Assembly: GCA_934370915.1 (NCBI GenBank)
Contig: CAKRNI010000030.1
Span: forward strand, 1 to 17,991
Length of the DNA: 17,991 nucleotides
From: an uncultured Lachnospiraceae bacterium
Lineage (GTDB): Bacteria; Bacillota; Clostridia; Lachnospirales; Lachnospiraceae
Reading direction: 5' to 3'
The notes under the pieces were generated by a model. It did no database searches, was not told where the DNA came from, and saw only the letters and a program-made list of their open reading frames with translations. How positions within the stretch are numbered: position 1 is the first letter of the stretch; every line of letters begins with the position of its first letter. The position numbers and the translations under genes were made by a program. Below, in pieces: positions 1 through 7,243 of the stretch.

Positions 1-62
1 CAGTCGGTCAGACGGTCAATAATTTTATAATATTCAAGTGTTTTTAATACTTTCTGATTCAT
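1..62 (-). CDS. mutS2: MutS2 endonuclease/ATPase, N-terminal fragment (runs off window)
   Basis: Read on the minus strand, ATG at 62-60 opens a frame beginning MNQKVLKTLEYYKII and still open at the window edge after 20 codons. This matches the conserved start of MutS2 (a pattern like MN.KVLKTLEF.KII..L). Known role: MutS2 is a MutS-related ATPase with a C-terminal Smr domain, linked to recombination suppression and to rescue of collided ribosomes in Firmicutes. An AAGGA ribosome binding site lies about 8 nt upstream of the ATG. It is divergent from the HtrA-like gene. Only the extreme N-terminus is visible, so the ATPase and Smr domains cannot be checked. Confidence 0.72.
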   Translation of the reverse strand, partial: MNQKVLKTLEYYKIIDRLTD

Positions 63-125
63 AGGTCGATCCTTTTTCCCTTTCAATACGCAGACATTCC
101 GTTTTATAAAATATACGGAGATTTC

Positions 126-161
126 GTAACTGTTCAGCAGGTCTGCGCACTTGCTGCGCTG
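126..161 (-). repeat. 36-nt interspersed repeat, copy 1
   Basis: The reverse complement of this stretch matches 16069-16104 at 31 of 36 positions, including an uninterrupted 16-nt core GCAGACCTGCTGAAC plus its preceding matched bases. It lies in the mutS2 leader, in sense orientation relative to mutS2. The copies are in opposite orientation in the window and both are intergenic, as expected for a dispersed intergenic repeat rather than a coding motif. Confidence 0.6.
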
Positions 162-212
162 ACTGTAAGAAAACATAAGCTGGAAGGCAAAGATGCCTGT
201 CTGCACAGAAAA

Positions 213-224
213 AGTATAACACAA
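213..224 (-). promoter_or_regulatory. Possible extended -10 promoter for mutS2
   Basis: On the minus strand, TGTTATACT provides an extended -10 element (TATACT is the complement of 213-218). No good -35 is visible at the usual distance. It would give mutS2 a leader of about 140 nt. This is a weak call made from motif alone. Confidence 0.35.
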
Positions 225-316
225 ACGGGTCAAATATCATAGAGATTTTTTCATACAGGAAAGGTGCCGCAGCGTGAAGCAGGTTCCTGTAGGCGGCAGG
301 AATTTTCTGAAATGAA

Positions 317-348
317 GCGGACCGGTCCGCAAAAGAAACAGGCGCCTG
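317..348. repeat. Two perfect palindromes in the mutS2-htrA divergent region
   Basis: GCGGACCGGTCCGC (317-330) and CAGGCGCCTG (339-348) are perfect palindromes 8 nt apart, upstream of the promoter at 380-408. They could be operators for a divergently acting regulator. The rest of 63-379 contains only the repeat copy and possible mutS2 promoter listed separately. I see no gene there. Confidence 0.4.
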
Positions 349-379
349 GGTGCATGAACCTGTGTCTGCCAAGTTTTTC

Positions 380-408
380 TTGCATAATAAGGAGAAAAAA
401 ATTATAAT
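380..408 (+). promoter_or_regulatory. Sigma-A promoter of the HtrA-like gene
   Basis: TTGCAT (380-385) and a perfect TATAAT (403-408) are separated by exactly 17 nt. The predicted start of transcription, near 415, lies downstream of the first possible in-frame ATG of the HtrA-like frame at 350. This supports the later start at 515 and implies a leader of about 100 nt. Confidence 0.75.
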
Positions 409-438
409 GGATAAAAGACAGGCAAAAGGCAAAATGTG

Positions 439-513
439 CTCCCGGAATCTCTTTTATGCTGGATCTTGCGGGCGGAGCTTCGAGAGTACATTAAAGAATC
501 CGGGAGATTTTTT
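439..513 (+). promoter_or_regulatory. Leader hairpin that includes the Shine-Dalgarno and ends in a T-run
   Basis: CTCCCGGA (439-446) is the exact reverse complement of TCCGGGAG (499-506). Past an A-A mismatch, TCT and AGA extend the stem. The 3' arm contains the GGGAG ribosome binding site of the following gene and is followed at once by six T (508-513), then ATG at 515. It could be an intrinsic attenuator or a translational lid on the HtrA-like gene. I do not recognise a known riboswitch class in the loop. Confidence 0.5.
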
Positions 514-514
514 C

Positions 515-1840
515 ATGTCAGATACACCTAACGAGAAAAATTTCATGAGGGAGAAGGTCGTAAAACCTCCGATCGATAAGCGCAGGGCGGCGGGGCGGAT
601 CCTGTGCTATGTTCTTTTTGCGGCTGTTTTCGGCGGCGTTGCGGCGGTGAGCTTTGTAGTATCACTTCCGACTGCGAAAAAACTTCTGGGAAAAGATCAG
701 CCGGTTCCCACCACTCCGATCACTATCGAGCGTGATCAGGATCCGTCCGGGAATCCAACACCGGTGGAGACCATGGCGGAGACCACAGGAGAGGGGATCC
801 GCGCGGAAGATTTAAAGGACGAAGTGGAAAAAATAGTCGGGGATTCCATGGAAAAATTCCCCTGGACGACGAAAAACCTGACAGAATTAAACGACGCGTT
901 CCGGAATATCTATCTGGAGTCCGAGAAGAGCATCGTAACGGTTTCCGCGGTGAAAAATGATGTGGACTGGTTTGATAATCCCATCGAGACGATGGGACAG
1001 TACGCAGGAATCATTATCGCGGTGAATCCAAGTGAAGCCCTGATCTTAACGGAACAGAGCGCGGTGGCCGGGGCCGATTCCCTGCGGGTGACCTTCGGGG
1101 ACGGATCAACAGCGGCGGTGGAATTAAAATCTCAGGATTCCGCGGCAGAAATGGCGGTCGTCAGCGCAAAGCTCTCTGATATCGAGGAGCAGACCGTAAA
1201 CTGGATGAAGGCGGTGGATCTCGGAAATTCCTATTCCGTCCGCACCGGAGATATGGTCCTTGCGGTGGGAAGTCCCTCCGGACATGTCCATTCCGTCAAA
1301 CAGGGGCTGATCGCCTATGTGGCAAAAGGAGTTCAGGCGGTGGATGGACAGACCCGTATTCTGTATACAGAATTTGAGAGCCATGCAAACGAGGGAACAT
1401 TTCTTTTGAATCTTTCCGGTCAGCTTGTGGGCTGGGCAACGGACATCTATCAGTCAGGGGATAACACCCAGACAGAAGATAAGACGATGGCGATGCCGAT
1501 CTCTGAATATAAAGGCGTCTTACAGAAACTTACAAACGGTCAATCTGCGCCGTACTTCGGGATCCGGGGCCAGGATGTCACTTCCGCGATGCTGGAGAGT
1601 GGAATTCCCTGCGGTGTCTACATTACAGATTCCATCGCTGACGGACCGGCGTATAATGTCGGGATTCAAAATGGAGATATTCTGACGAAGTTCGGTGACC
1701 TGGAGATCCAGACGATCCGTGATTTCCAGAACCGGTTAGAGGAGACGAAGACCGGGGATACCGTAAAAGTTACGGTAAAAAGGAAGTCTATTGATGAATA
1801 TAAAGAAATAGAGTATCGAGTAACGATTGGAGCCAGGTAG
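515..1840 (+). CDS. Membrane-anchored HtrA-like (S1C) protein with PDZ domain, catalytic triad absent
   Basis: A 441-residue protein from ATG 515 (MSDTPNEK), chosen because the promoter is at 380-408 and GGGAG lies 8 nt upstream. One transmembrane helix (about 28-50) follows a basic cytoplasmic N-terminus, so the rest should be extracytoplasmic. A Pro/Thr/Glu-rich linker leads to a trypsin-like fold with the HtrA landmarks LAVGSPSG and LLNLSGQLVGW, then a C-terminal PDZ domain (about 346-440, with GVYITDSIADGPAYNVGIQNGD). Known family: HtrA/DegP quality-control proteases. The catalytic positions are replaced: in the ILTNNHVV region His becomes Ser182 (ILTEQSAV), Asp of the DLAV motif becomes Glu212 (EMAVV), and Ser of GNSGGP becomes Glu293 (ANEGTF). 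It is therefore probably not a protease but a binding or scaffold protein. It may be cotranscribed with yhaM. Confidence 0.85.
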   Translation: MSDTPNEKNFMREKVVKPPIDKRRAAGRILCYVLFAAVFGGVAAVSFVVSLPTAKKLLGKDQPVPTTPITIERDQDPSGNPTPVETMAETTGEGIRAEDLKDEVEKIVGDSMEKFPWTTKNLTELNDAFRNIYLESEKSIVTVSAVKNDVDWFDNPIETMGQYAGIIIAVNPSEALILTEQSAVAGADSLRVTFGDGSTAAVELKSQDSAAEMAVVSAKLSDIEEQTVNWMKAVDLGNSYSVRTGDMVLAVGSPSGHVHSVKQGLIAYVAKGVQAVDGQTRILYTEFESHANEGTFLLNLSGQLVGWATDIYQSGDNTQTEDKTMAMPISEYKGVLQKLTNGQSAPYFGIRGQDVTSAMLESGIPCGVYITDSIADGPAYNVGIQNGDILTKFGDLEIQTIRDFQNRLEETKTGDTVKVTVKRKSIDEYKEIEYRVTIGAR

Positions 1841-1945
1841 ATCATTTGCCTGGCTTAGCTGCCGGATATCGCCGACAGGCTGCCGGTGGTCGTATAAAAT
1901 CAGCAGCCGCCTTTCTGCGGGATTCAGCGCGGAAACAGGCGGCTG
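1831..1945 (+). repeat. Two inverted repeats between the HtrA-like gene and yhaM
   Basis: AGCCAGG (1831-1837) pairs with CCTGGCT (1849-1855) across the stop codon. CAGCCGCCT (1904-1912) pairs with AGGCGGCTG (1937-1945), and the inner bases TTC and GAA add to the second stem. Neither is followed by a T-run, so they are more likely RNA-stability or processing structures, or weak attenuators, than terminators. Confidence 0.45.
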
Positions 1946-1969
1946 TATTAGATGGATAAAGGAGAAATT

Positions 1970-2914
1970 ATGAGATTTATTGAAACATTCCGGGAAGGAA
2001 ACCATATTTCGGATGTATACCTGTGCAAGGCAAAACAGATCGCACTCACCAAAAATGGAAAAGAGTATGGGTCTCTCGTCTTTCAGGATAAAACAGGAAC
2101 GGTCGATGCAAAGATCTGGGAGTTAAATTCTCCGGGGATCAACGAGTTTTCCGCGCTGGATTATGTGTACGTTGACGCAGATGTGACTCTGTTTCAGGGA
2201 CAGAACCAGTTAAACGTAAAGCGGATCCGCAAGGCCGATGAGGGCGAGTACCATCCGGCAGATTATCTTCCGGTGACAACGAAAGATATTGCGGTGATGC
2301 AGCATGAATTGACCCAGTACATCACAACGATCAGAAACGAATATTTAAGAAAGCTGGCAGCCGGTTACTTCAACGATCCGGAGTTTATGAAGGCATTTTC
2401 CTTCCACTCCGCGGCAAAGAGTGTTCACCACGGCTTTGTGGGCGGACTCTTAGAGCACACTCTGAGTGTTGTAAAAATGTGTGATTACTTCAGCAAACAG
2501 TATCCGGCGCTCAACCGTGATCTGCTCTTAACAGCCGCAATGTTCCACGATATCGGAAAGACAAAAGAACTCTCCGCATTCCCGGAGAATGACTATACAG
2601 ATGACGGACAGCTCCTTGGCCACATCATCATCGGCGCGCAGATGATCAAAGAGCGGATCGACGCGATGCCGGGATTCCCGAAAAAGCTGGAGAGTGAGCT
2701 GATCCACTGCATCCTTGCCCACCACGGCGAGCTCGAGTATGGTTCTCCGAAGAAACCGGCGTTGATCGAAGCGATGGCACTGAATCTTGCGGACAATGCG
2801 GATGCGAAGATGGAGACCATGACGGAGATCTTAAGAGGTGCCGGGGACAATATGGGCTGGCTCGGCTACAACCGTTTCATGGAGACAAATGTGCGTCGCA
2901 CCAGTGAAAATTAG
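1970..2914 (+). CDS. yhaM: 3'-5' exoribonuclease YhaM (OB-fold plus HD domain)
   Basis: A 314-residue protein matching the usual YhaM length. The start is ATG 1970 (MRFIETFREG) because AAAGGAG (1958-1964) sits 5 nt upstream. An earlier in-frame ATG at 1952 would put this site inside the gene. An N-terminal OB-fold (about 13-88, GSLVFQDKTGTVDAKIWE) is followed by an HD-type phosphohydrolase domain with LLEHT (His163), MFHDIGKTKE (His193, Asp194), His218, AHHGE (His251-252) and NLADNADAK (Asp275), a full metal-binding set. Known role: Mn-dependent 3'-5' exonuclease of Gram-positive bacteria acting on RNA and also on DNA, in the cytoplasm. It follows the HtrA-like gene after 129 nt containing hairpins, with no clear terminator between them. 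Confidence 0.93.
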   Translation: MRFIETFREGNHISDVYLCKAKQIALTKNGKEYGSLVFQDKTGTVDAKIWELNSPGINEFSALDYVYVDADVTLFQGQNQLNVKRIRKADEGEYHPADYLPVTTKDIAVMQHELTQYITTIRNEYLRKLAAGYFNDPEFMKAFSFHSAAKSVHHGFVGGLLEHTLSVVKMCDYFSKQYPALNRDLLLTAAMFHDIGKTKELSAFPENDYTDDGQLLGHIIIGAQMIKERIDAMPGFPKKLESELIHCILAHHGELEYGSPKKPALIEAMALNLADNADAKMETMTEILRGAGDNMGWLGYNRFMETNVRRTSEN

Positions 2915-3066
2915 GTGTAGAAAAATTGACGTATAGCGGAGCATAAATCGTGCAGAATTTCTGTGATTATTTGTCATGGAAAGACAGATGATAAAATGTG
3001 TCCGCAACAAAAAGACAAATGTATACTTTGGACTGATTGGAAACTGTCAGGATCAAAAAATAACAG

Positions 3067-3094
3067 TTGACAAAATCATGTTTGTGACTAAAAT
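3067..3094 (+). promoter_or_regulatory. Sigma-A promoter of the T-box/cstA unit
   Basis: A consensus TTGACA (3067-3072) and TAAAAT (3089-3094) are separated by 16 nt. The predicted transcript start, near 3100, falls just before the T-box leader. The preceding gap after yhaM (2915-3066) shows no gene and no clear terminator. Confidence 0.75.
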
Positions 3095-3114
3095 GAGTGT
3101 TGTTCATATTCAAA

Positions 3115-3416
3115 TGCGATGAACGGGACAGGACTTTCTAACAGAACCTTATTCAGAGAGCTGCCGGACGGTGCGAGGCAGATAAGAAATTAGAAGGTTA
3201 TCACCTGGAAGCAGCCGGGATGAACCGCTTGTTTTAGTAATTCCGGACGGAAACCTCACCGTTAAAAGGGGACCGATTCATCTGAGAGTACAGCAGATAC
3301 TTGAGGAGGATGGGATTGAGAGGCCGGTTTTCCGGCAATAGAAGTGGTAACGCGGAGAATGTTAGATCCTTCGTCTTCTAAGGGAGTGATCCCTGTGGAG
3401 ACGAAGGATTTTTTTT
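3115..3416 (+). promoter_or_regulatory. T-box riboswitch with terminator, specifier probably ATC (Ile)
   Basis: Stem I features: AGAGAG (3155-3160), a CTGCC/GGCAG stem (3161-3165 with 3177-3181) enclosing GGTGCGAG, and AACCTT (3145-3150) pairing with AAGGTT (3194-3199). Directly after this comes ATCACC, where NNNACC is the usual specifier context, so ATC (3200-3202) is the likely codon. A GCCGG-TTTT-CCGGC hairpin (3323-3336) precedes the T-box motif GAAGTGGTAACGCGG (3341-3355). The terminator has an 11-bp stem (3366-3376 with 3399-3409), an inner AGGGA/TCCCT stem and eight T. In this class, uncharged tRNA binds the specifier and T-box and prevents termination, so the gene is expressed on amino acid shortage. 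The class call is secure. The specifier is less certain. Confidence 0.9.
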
Positions 3417-3505
3417 CGCGAGCAACGAGCCAAAGTCCGTGCTCGCACGAGACCTTGGCGACTGCCGCGAAAACTTGGAAAACTCGCAAAGCGAGTTTTC
3501 CAAGT
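3415..3505. repeat. Highly structured palindromic element with a 15-bp perfect hairpin
   Basis: The core is a perfect stem, ACTTGGAAAACTCGC (3473-3487) against its exact complement (3491-3505), with a three-base AAA loop. Just upstream, TTCGCG (3415-3420) and CGCGAA (3466-3471) are complementary and enclose further short arms (GAGCA/TGCTC, CCAA/TTGG). There is no T-run after the hairpin, so it is not an ordinary terminator. It sits in the cstA leader between the T-box terminator and the ribosome binding site. It may be a REP-like or MITE-like palindromic repeat, or a structured untranslated region. Confidence 0.6.
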
Positions 3506-3603
3506 CATCTGTATCACACCCGTTTGAATATGGATGGACTACAGGGACCGGAACCCGCGACATTCCGGTATGACAAAATGAATTTACAAAGGAGCAAAAT
3601 GAC

Positions 3604-5304
3604 ATGAACACATTAGTAATCGTTCTCATCTCAGCTGTGTGTCTGTTATGCGGATATATGGTATACGGACGCTGGCTGGCAAAGACCTGGGGCATCGACC
3701 CGAAGGCAAAGACACCTGCCTATACACATGAAGACGGACAGGATTATGTACCTACAAACGGCTGGATCGTTTTCTCACATCAGTTTTCTTCCATCGCAGG
3801 TGCCGGCCCTGTAACGGGCGCGATTCAGGCGGCTGCATTCGGCTGGGTTCCGGTTCTTCTCTGGATCCTCGTCGGTGGTATCTTTTTCGGAGCTGTCACA
3901 GACTTCGGTGCTCTTTACGCAAGTGTAAAGAACGAAGGAAAGTCCATGGGACTTCTGATCGAGAAGTACATCGGCAAGACAGGTAAGAGATTATTCCTGA
4001 TCTTCTGCTGGTTATTTACACTGATCGTTATCGCTGCATTTGCGGACATGGTTGCAGGCACATTCAATGCTTATACGGTTAAGGATGGTGTTACAGAGCT
4101 GGCCGCAGCGGCTCAGACAAACGGCGCTGCAGGTTCCATCTCCATCGCATTTATCGTATTTGCGATGGTCTTCGGTGTCCTTCAGAAGAAGCTCAACCTT
4201 GAAGGCAAGAGCGAGTTCTTCGTAGGACTTGCATGCACCGTTGCATCGCTTGCAATCGGTATGGCATTTCCGTTAATCGGCGGTAAGGACGCATGGACAG
4301 GATTCACATTTGCGTATATCTTCTTTGCATCTGTTCTTCCGATGTGGCTCTTAAAGCAGCCGCGTGACTACATGACAACATTCATGTTTGCAGGAATGAT
4401 CCTCGGCGCTGTTGTCGGTATTGTTGTTGCGCATCCGAACATGAACCTTCCGATGTACACAGGTTTCACAAATGAGAAGCTCGGAAACATGTTCCCGATC
4501 CTTTTCGTAACCGTAGCTTGCGGAGCCGTTTCCGGTTTCCACAGCCTCGTTTCCTCCGGTACTTCCTCCAAGACCGTTGAGAACGAGAAAGATATGTTAA
4601 AAGTTGGTTACGGCGCAATGGTTCTTGAGAGCCTCTTAGCCGTACTTGCACTCTGTGTAGCAGGTGCAGCTGCAGCAGCTGACGGTACTGCAGCAGTAGG
4701 AACTCCGTTCCAGATCTTCTCCTCCGGCGTTGCCGGACTTCTTGAGATGTTCGGTCTTCCGATCTATGTTGCACAGTGCTTCATGACCATGTGTGTATCC
4801 GCTCTTGCCCTTACAAGTCTTGATGCGGTAGCACGTATCGGACGTATGTCCTTCCAGGAGCTTTTCTCCGTAGACGATATGGAGAACGCAGAGGGCTGGA
4901 GAAAATTCCTCTGCAACAAGTATGTATCCACGATCATCACACTTGCGTTCGGATATATCCTTACAAGAGTCGGTTACTCCAACATCTGGCCGTTATTCGG
5001 AAGCGCAAACCAGCTCTTAAGCGCTCTGGTTCTGATCACTCTTTGCGTGTTCTTAAAGGTAACAGGCAGACAGAACAAGACCCTGATCATCCCGTGCGTG
5101 ATCATGCTCTGCGTGACCTTTACAGCACTGGTTCAGAGAACGCTTGCTCTTGTAAACGCATTCAGCGCAGGTACTGCAGTATTTATGGTTGAGGGACTTC
5201 AGCTCATCGTTGCGATCCTTCTTATGGTTCTCGGTGTGATCATTGTTGTCACATCCGGTAAGGAGCTGTTAAACAAGAAGGCGGGTTCTGAGGCAAGAGC
5301 ATAA
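3604..5304 (+). CDS. cstA: CstA family carbon-starvation/peptide or pyruvate transporter
   Basis: A 566-residue polytopic membrane protein, in the size range of short Gram-positive CstA. The start is ATG 3604, with AAAGGAG (3588-3594) 9 nt upstream. The ATG at 3599 stops after two codons. The CstA signature NGWIVFSHQFSSIAGAGPVTG (about residues 52-72) and GAVTDFGALYAS follow a first helix, and many hydrophobic segments continue to the C-terminus. Known family: CstA and BtsT of E. coli import pyruvate, and CstA has also been linked to peptide uptake. Here the gene lies behind a T-box, which ties expression to shortage of one charged tRNA and favours a role in peptide or amino acid supply (inference). 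It has its own promoter and is followed by a terminator, so it is probably monocistronic. Confidence 0.93.
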   Translation: MNTLVIVLISAVCLLCGYMVYGRWLAKTWGIDPKAKTPAYTHEDGQDYVPTNGWIVFSHQFSSIAGAGPVTGAIQAAAFGWVPVLLWILVGGIFFGAVTDFGALYASVKNEGKSMGLLIEKYIGKTGKRLFLIFCWLFTLIVIAAFADMVAGTFNAYTVKDGVTELAAAAQTNGAAGSISIAFIVFAMVFGVLQKKLNLEGKSEFFVGLACTVASLAIGMAFPLIGGKDAWTGFTFAYIFFASVLPMWLLKQPRDYMTTFMFAGMILGAVVGIVVAHPNMNLPMYTGFTNEKLGNMFPILFVTVACGAVSGFHSLVSSGTSSKTVENEKDMLKVGYGAMVLESLLAVLALCVAGAAAAADGTAAVGTPFQIFSSGVAGLLEMFGLPIYVAQCFMTMCVSALALTSLDAVARIGRMSFQELFSVDDMENAEGWRKFLCNKYVSTIITLAFGYILTRVGYSNIWPLFGSANQLLSALVLITLCVFLKVTGRQNKTLIIPCVIMLCVTFTALVQRTLALVNAFSAGTAVFMVEGLQLIVAILLMVLGVIIVVTSGKELLNKKAGSEARA

Positions 5305-5395
5305 TCGAATCAGGTAAGCAGCAAAGCGGATTGCGAATACCCGCTGGACATTGCGGTTTACATAATGTTTAACTTATAGAGTTGATATGTTAAGA

Positions 5396-5457
5396 CCGGT
5401 TTTCCGGTTCCGGGGACTTCTGAATGGGAGTTTTCGGGGCGCGGGGAGCCGGTTTTT
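5396..5457 (+). terminator. Rho-independent terminator after cstA
   Basis: CCGGTTCC (5404-5411) pairs with GGAGCCGG (5445-5452), with one G-T pair, and is followed by TTTTT (5453-5457). An alternative 5' arm, CCGGTTTTCC (5396-5405), pairs with GGGGAGCCGG using wobble pairs. The loop is long, so the fold is only moderately convincing. Confidence 0.55.
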
Positions 5458-5550
5458 GTATTGATGCAAAAACGTGACTCATTTGAAAATGCGGATCGGA
5501 TTCACTTTTTCGCTGTTGTTTTGCCTGTATGCGGTATAGGGCAGAGATTT

Positions 5551-5568
5551 TCACATTCGTTTATGTGA
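5551..5568. promoter_or_regulatory. Palindrome TCACAT-N6-ATGTGA upstream of the rlmD promoter
   Basis: A perfect 6+6 inverted repeat ending 6 nt before the -35 box at 5575. It could be a regulator site (a CRP/FNR-like spacing), but there is no other support. The rest of 5458-5775 holds the promoter listed next and a leader of about 160 nt. I see no gene there. Confidence 0.3.
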
Positions 5569-5574
5569 TGGGGG

Positions 5575-5604
5575 TTGCAAATGCGGGAGTAATTCTTGTA
5601 TACT
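5575..5604 (+). promoter_or_regulatory. Sigma-A promoter for the rRNA methyltransferase gene
   Basis: TTGCAA (5575-5580), an 18-nt spacer and TATACT (5599-5604). It is the best promoter in the gap between the cstA terminator and rlmD and gives a leader of about 165 nt. Confidence 0.6.
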
Positions 5605-5775
5605 TAAGAAAAACTGAGCATGGAGTCTCATTTTTAGGTCTGTTCTGCATTTTGTGTATTCGGTATATTCTCAATACGTGATATACGCTATTAGTTTGGC
5701 TTAGTGAGGTGAAAGGACAGAGTGGGCTCAGCGATAAAATGCACAACAAGAATATTTATATAGAAGGAACGAATT

Positions 5776-7191
5776 ATGGAAATCAAGAAGAACGATAAAT
5801 TTACAGTGACCATCGAGGACATGGGGGAGGACGGCGCAGGCATCGGCCGCGTGGACGGATATATCTGGTTCGTGAAGGACGCTCTGATCGGGGACACCAT
5901 CGAGGCATCTGCCATGAAGATGAAGAAAAATTATGGCTTTGCCCGCCTTGTGCGTGTTATCACCCCGGCAAAAGGCCGCGTGGAGGCGAAATGTCCGGTG
6001 GCGAGAGCCTGCGGCGGATGCCAGCTTCAGGAACTGGACTACAAAGAACAGTTAAAATTCAAGGAAAAGAAAGTATACAACCACTTAAAACGCATCGGCG
6101 GAATGGAAAACCTGTTCCTGCCGGAGGAGGCGGAACAGGCAGCGGGAGTGCAGGACGCAGTCATCATGGAGCCGATCATCGGAATGGAAGACCCGTGGAG
6201 ATACCGAAACAAAGCGCAGTATCCGATTGGACGCGGAAAAGACGGAAGACCAACAGCCGGATTCTTTGCCGGACGCACCCACTCCCTGATCCCGGTGCCA
6301 GAGCTGGACTGCCTGCTTAGTTGCGGGGAAAATAAGGATTATCTGGCGGCAGTGTTAAAATTTATGGAAGATTTCGGCGTGGAGCCATACGACGAGGCGA
6401 ATCATAAAGGCCTCGTCCGCCATGTCCTCTTAAGAAAAGGCTTCGCCAGCGGCGAGCACATGGTATGTCTTGTAATCAACGGAAAGAAGCTTCCTCACGA
6501 GAAGGAGTTCACCGATCGGATGCGTGAAGTGGGCGCGGACAGTATCTCCCTGTCCTTCAATATGGAAAAGACAAATGTGATCCTGGGAACCGAGATCAAG
6601 AATCTCTACGGGCCGGGTTATATCACGGATAAGATCGGAAACATCGAGTACCGGATCTCTCCGTTATCCTTCTATCAGGTAAACCCGGTCCAGACAGAAC
6701 GTCTCTACGGAACAGCCCTGGAATTCGCCGATTTAAACGGCGGTGAGACCGTCTGGGACCTCTACTGTGGAATCGGAACGATCTCCTCTTTCCTCGCCCG
6801 GAAAGCCGGAAAAGTCTGCGGTGTCGAGATCATTCCGGCAGCCATTGAGGACGCGAGGGAAAACGCGAAGCGCAACGGTCTCGACAATGTAGAATTCTTC
6901 GTCGGAAAAGCCGAGGAGGTCCTCCCGGAACAGTACGAAAAGAACCACATCAAAGCCGACGTGATCGTCGTCGACCCGCCAAGAAAGGGCTGTGATGAGC
7001 TCTGCCTTGAGACGATCGTAAAGATGGCACCGGAGAAAGTCGTTTATGTGAGCTGTGATTCCTCAACACTGGCGAGAGATGTGAAGTATCTCGGGGAGAA
7101 CGGATATGAGGTAAAACGCGTCAGAACTGTCGACATGTTCGGAATGTCCGGGCATGTGGAGACGGTTTGCTTGTTATCAAAAAAGTATTGA
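5776..7191 (+). CDS. rlmD: 23S rRNA (uracil-5-)-methyltransferase, RlmD/RumA type
   Basis: 471 residues from ATG 5776, with AGAAGGA 7 nt upstream. An N-terminal TRAM domain (about 1-62) is followed by an iron-sulfur cluster set: Cys73, Cys79, Cys82 (CPVARACGGC) and Cys179 (PELDC). The SAM-binding motif is DLYCGIGT (328-335), then DPPRKG (400-405), then the catalytic Cys427 in YVSCDSSTLARD. All landmarks of the RumA family are intact. Known role: S-adenosylmethionine-dependent formation of m5U in 23S rRNA. In Firmicutes the homologue (RlmCD) modifies both U747 and U1939, and which of these applies here cannot be told from sequence. It is the last backbone gene before the AT-richer accessory block. 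No terminator separates it from the next gene, 52 nt downstream, so read-through is likely. Confidence 0.95.
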   Translation: MEIKKNDKFTVTIEDMGEDGAGIGRVDGYIWFVKDALIGDTIEASAMKMKKNYGFARLVRVITPAKGRVEAKCPVARACGGCQLQELDYKEQLKFKEKKVYNHLKRIGGMENLFLPEEAEQAAGVQDAVIMEPIIGMEDPWRYRNKAQYPIGRGKDGRPTAGFFAGRTHSLIPVPELDCLLSCGENKDYLAAVLKFMEDFGVEPYDEANHKGLVRHVLLRKGFASGEHMVCLVINGKKLPHEKEFTDRMREVGADSISLSFNMEKTNVILGTEIKNLYGPGYITDKIGNIEYRISPLSFYQVNPVQTERLYGTALEFADLNGGETVWDLYCGIGTISSFLARKAGKVCGVEIIPAAIEDARENAKRNGLDNVEFFVGKAEEVLPEQYEKNHIKADVIVVDPPRKGCDELCLETIVKMAPEKVVYVSCDSSTLARDVKYLGENGYEVKRVRTVDMFGMSGHVETVCLLSKKY

Positions 7192-7243
7192 TTTTGGATG
7201 GAAATAGCTGAGCAGTCGGCATACAGATAAGGAGGGGCTCTAA

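Noticed and set aside
34..432. 132-codon open frame on the minus strand
   Set aside because: It overlaps the divergent promoters, the start of mutS2 and the intergenic repeat, and has no recognisable product.
350..514. N-terminal extension of the HtrA-like protein from ATG 350 or 407
   Set aside because: ATG 350 lies upstream of the promoter, and ATG 407 overlaps its -10 box. The extension has no HtrA-like features.
3344..3607. Short plus-strand frame of 87 codons before cstA
   Set aside because: It covers the T-box motif, the terminator and the palindromic element, none of which is likely to be translated.
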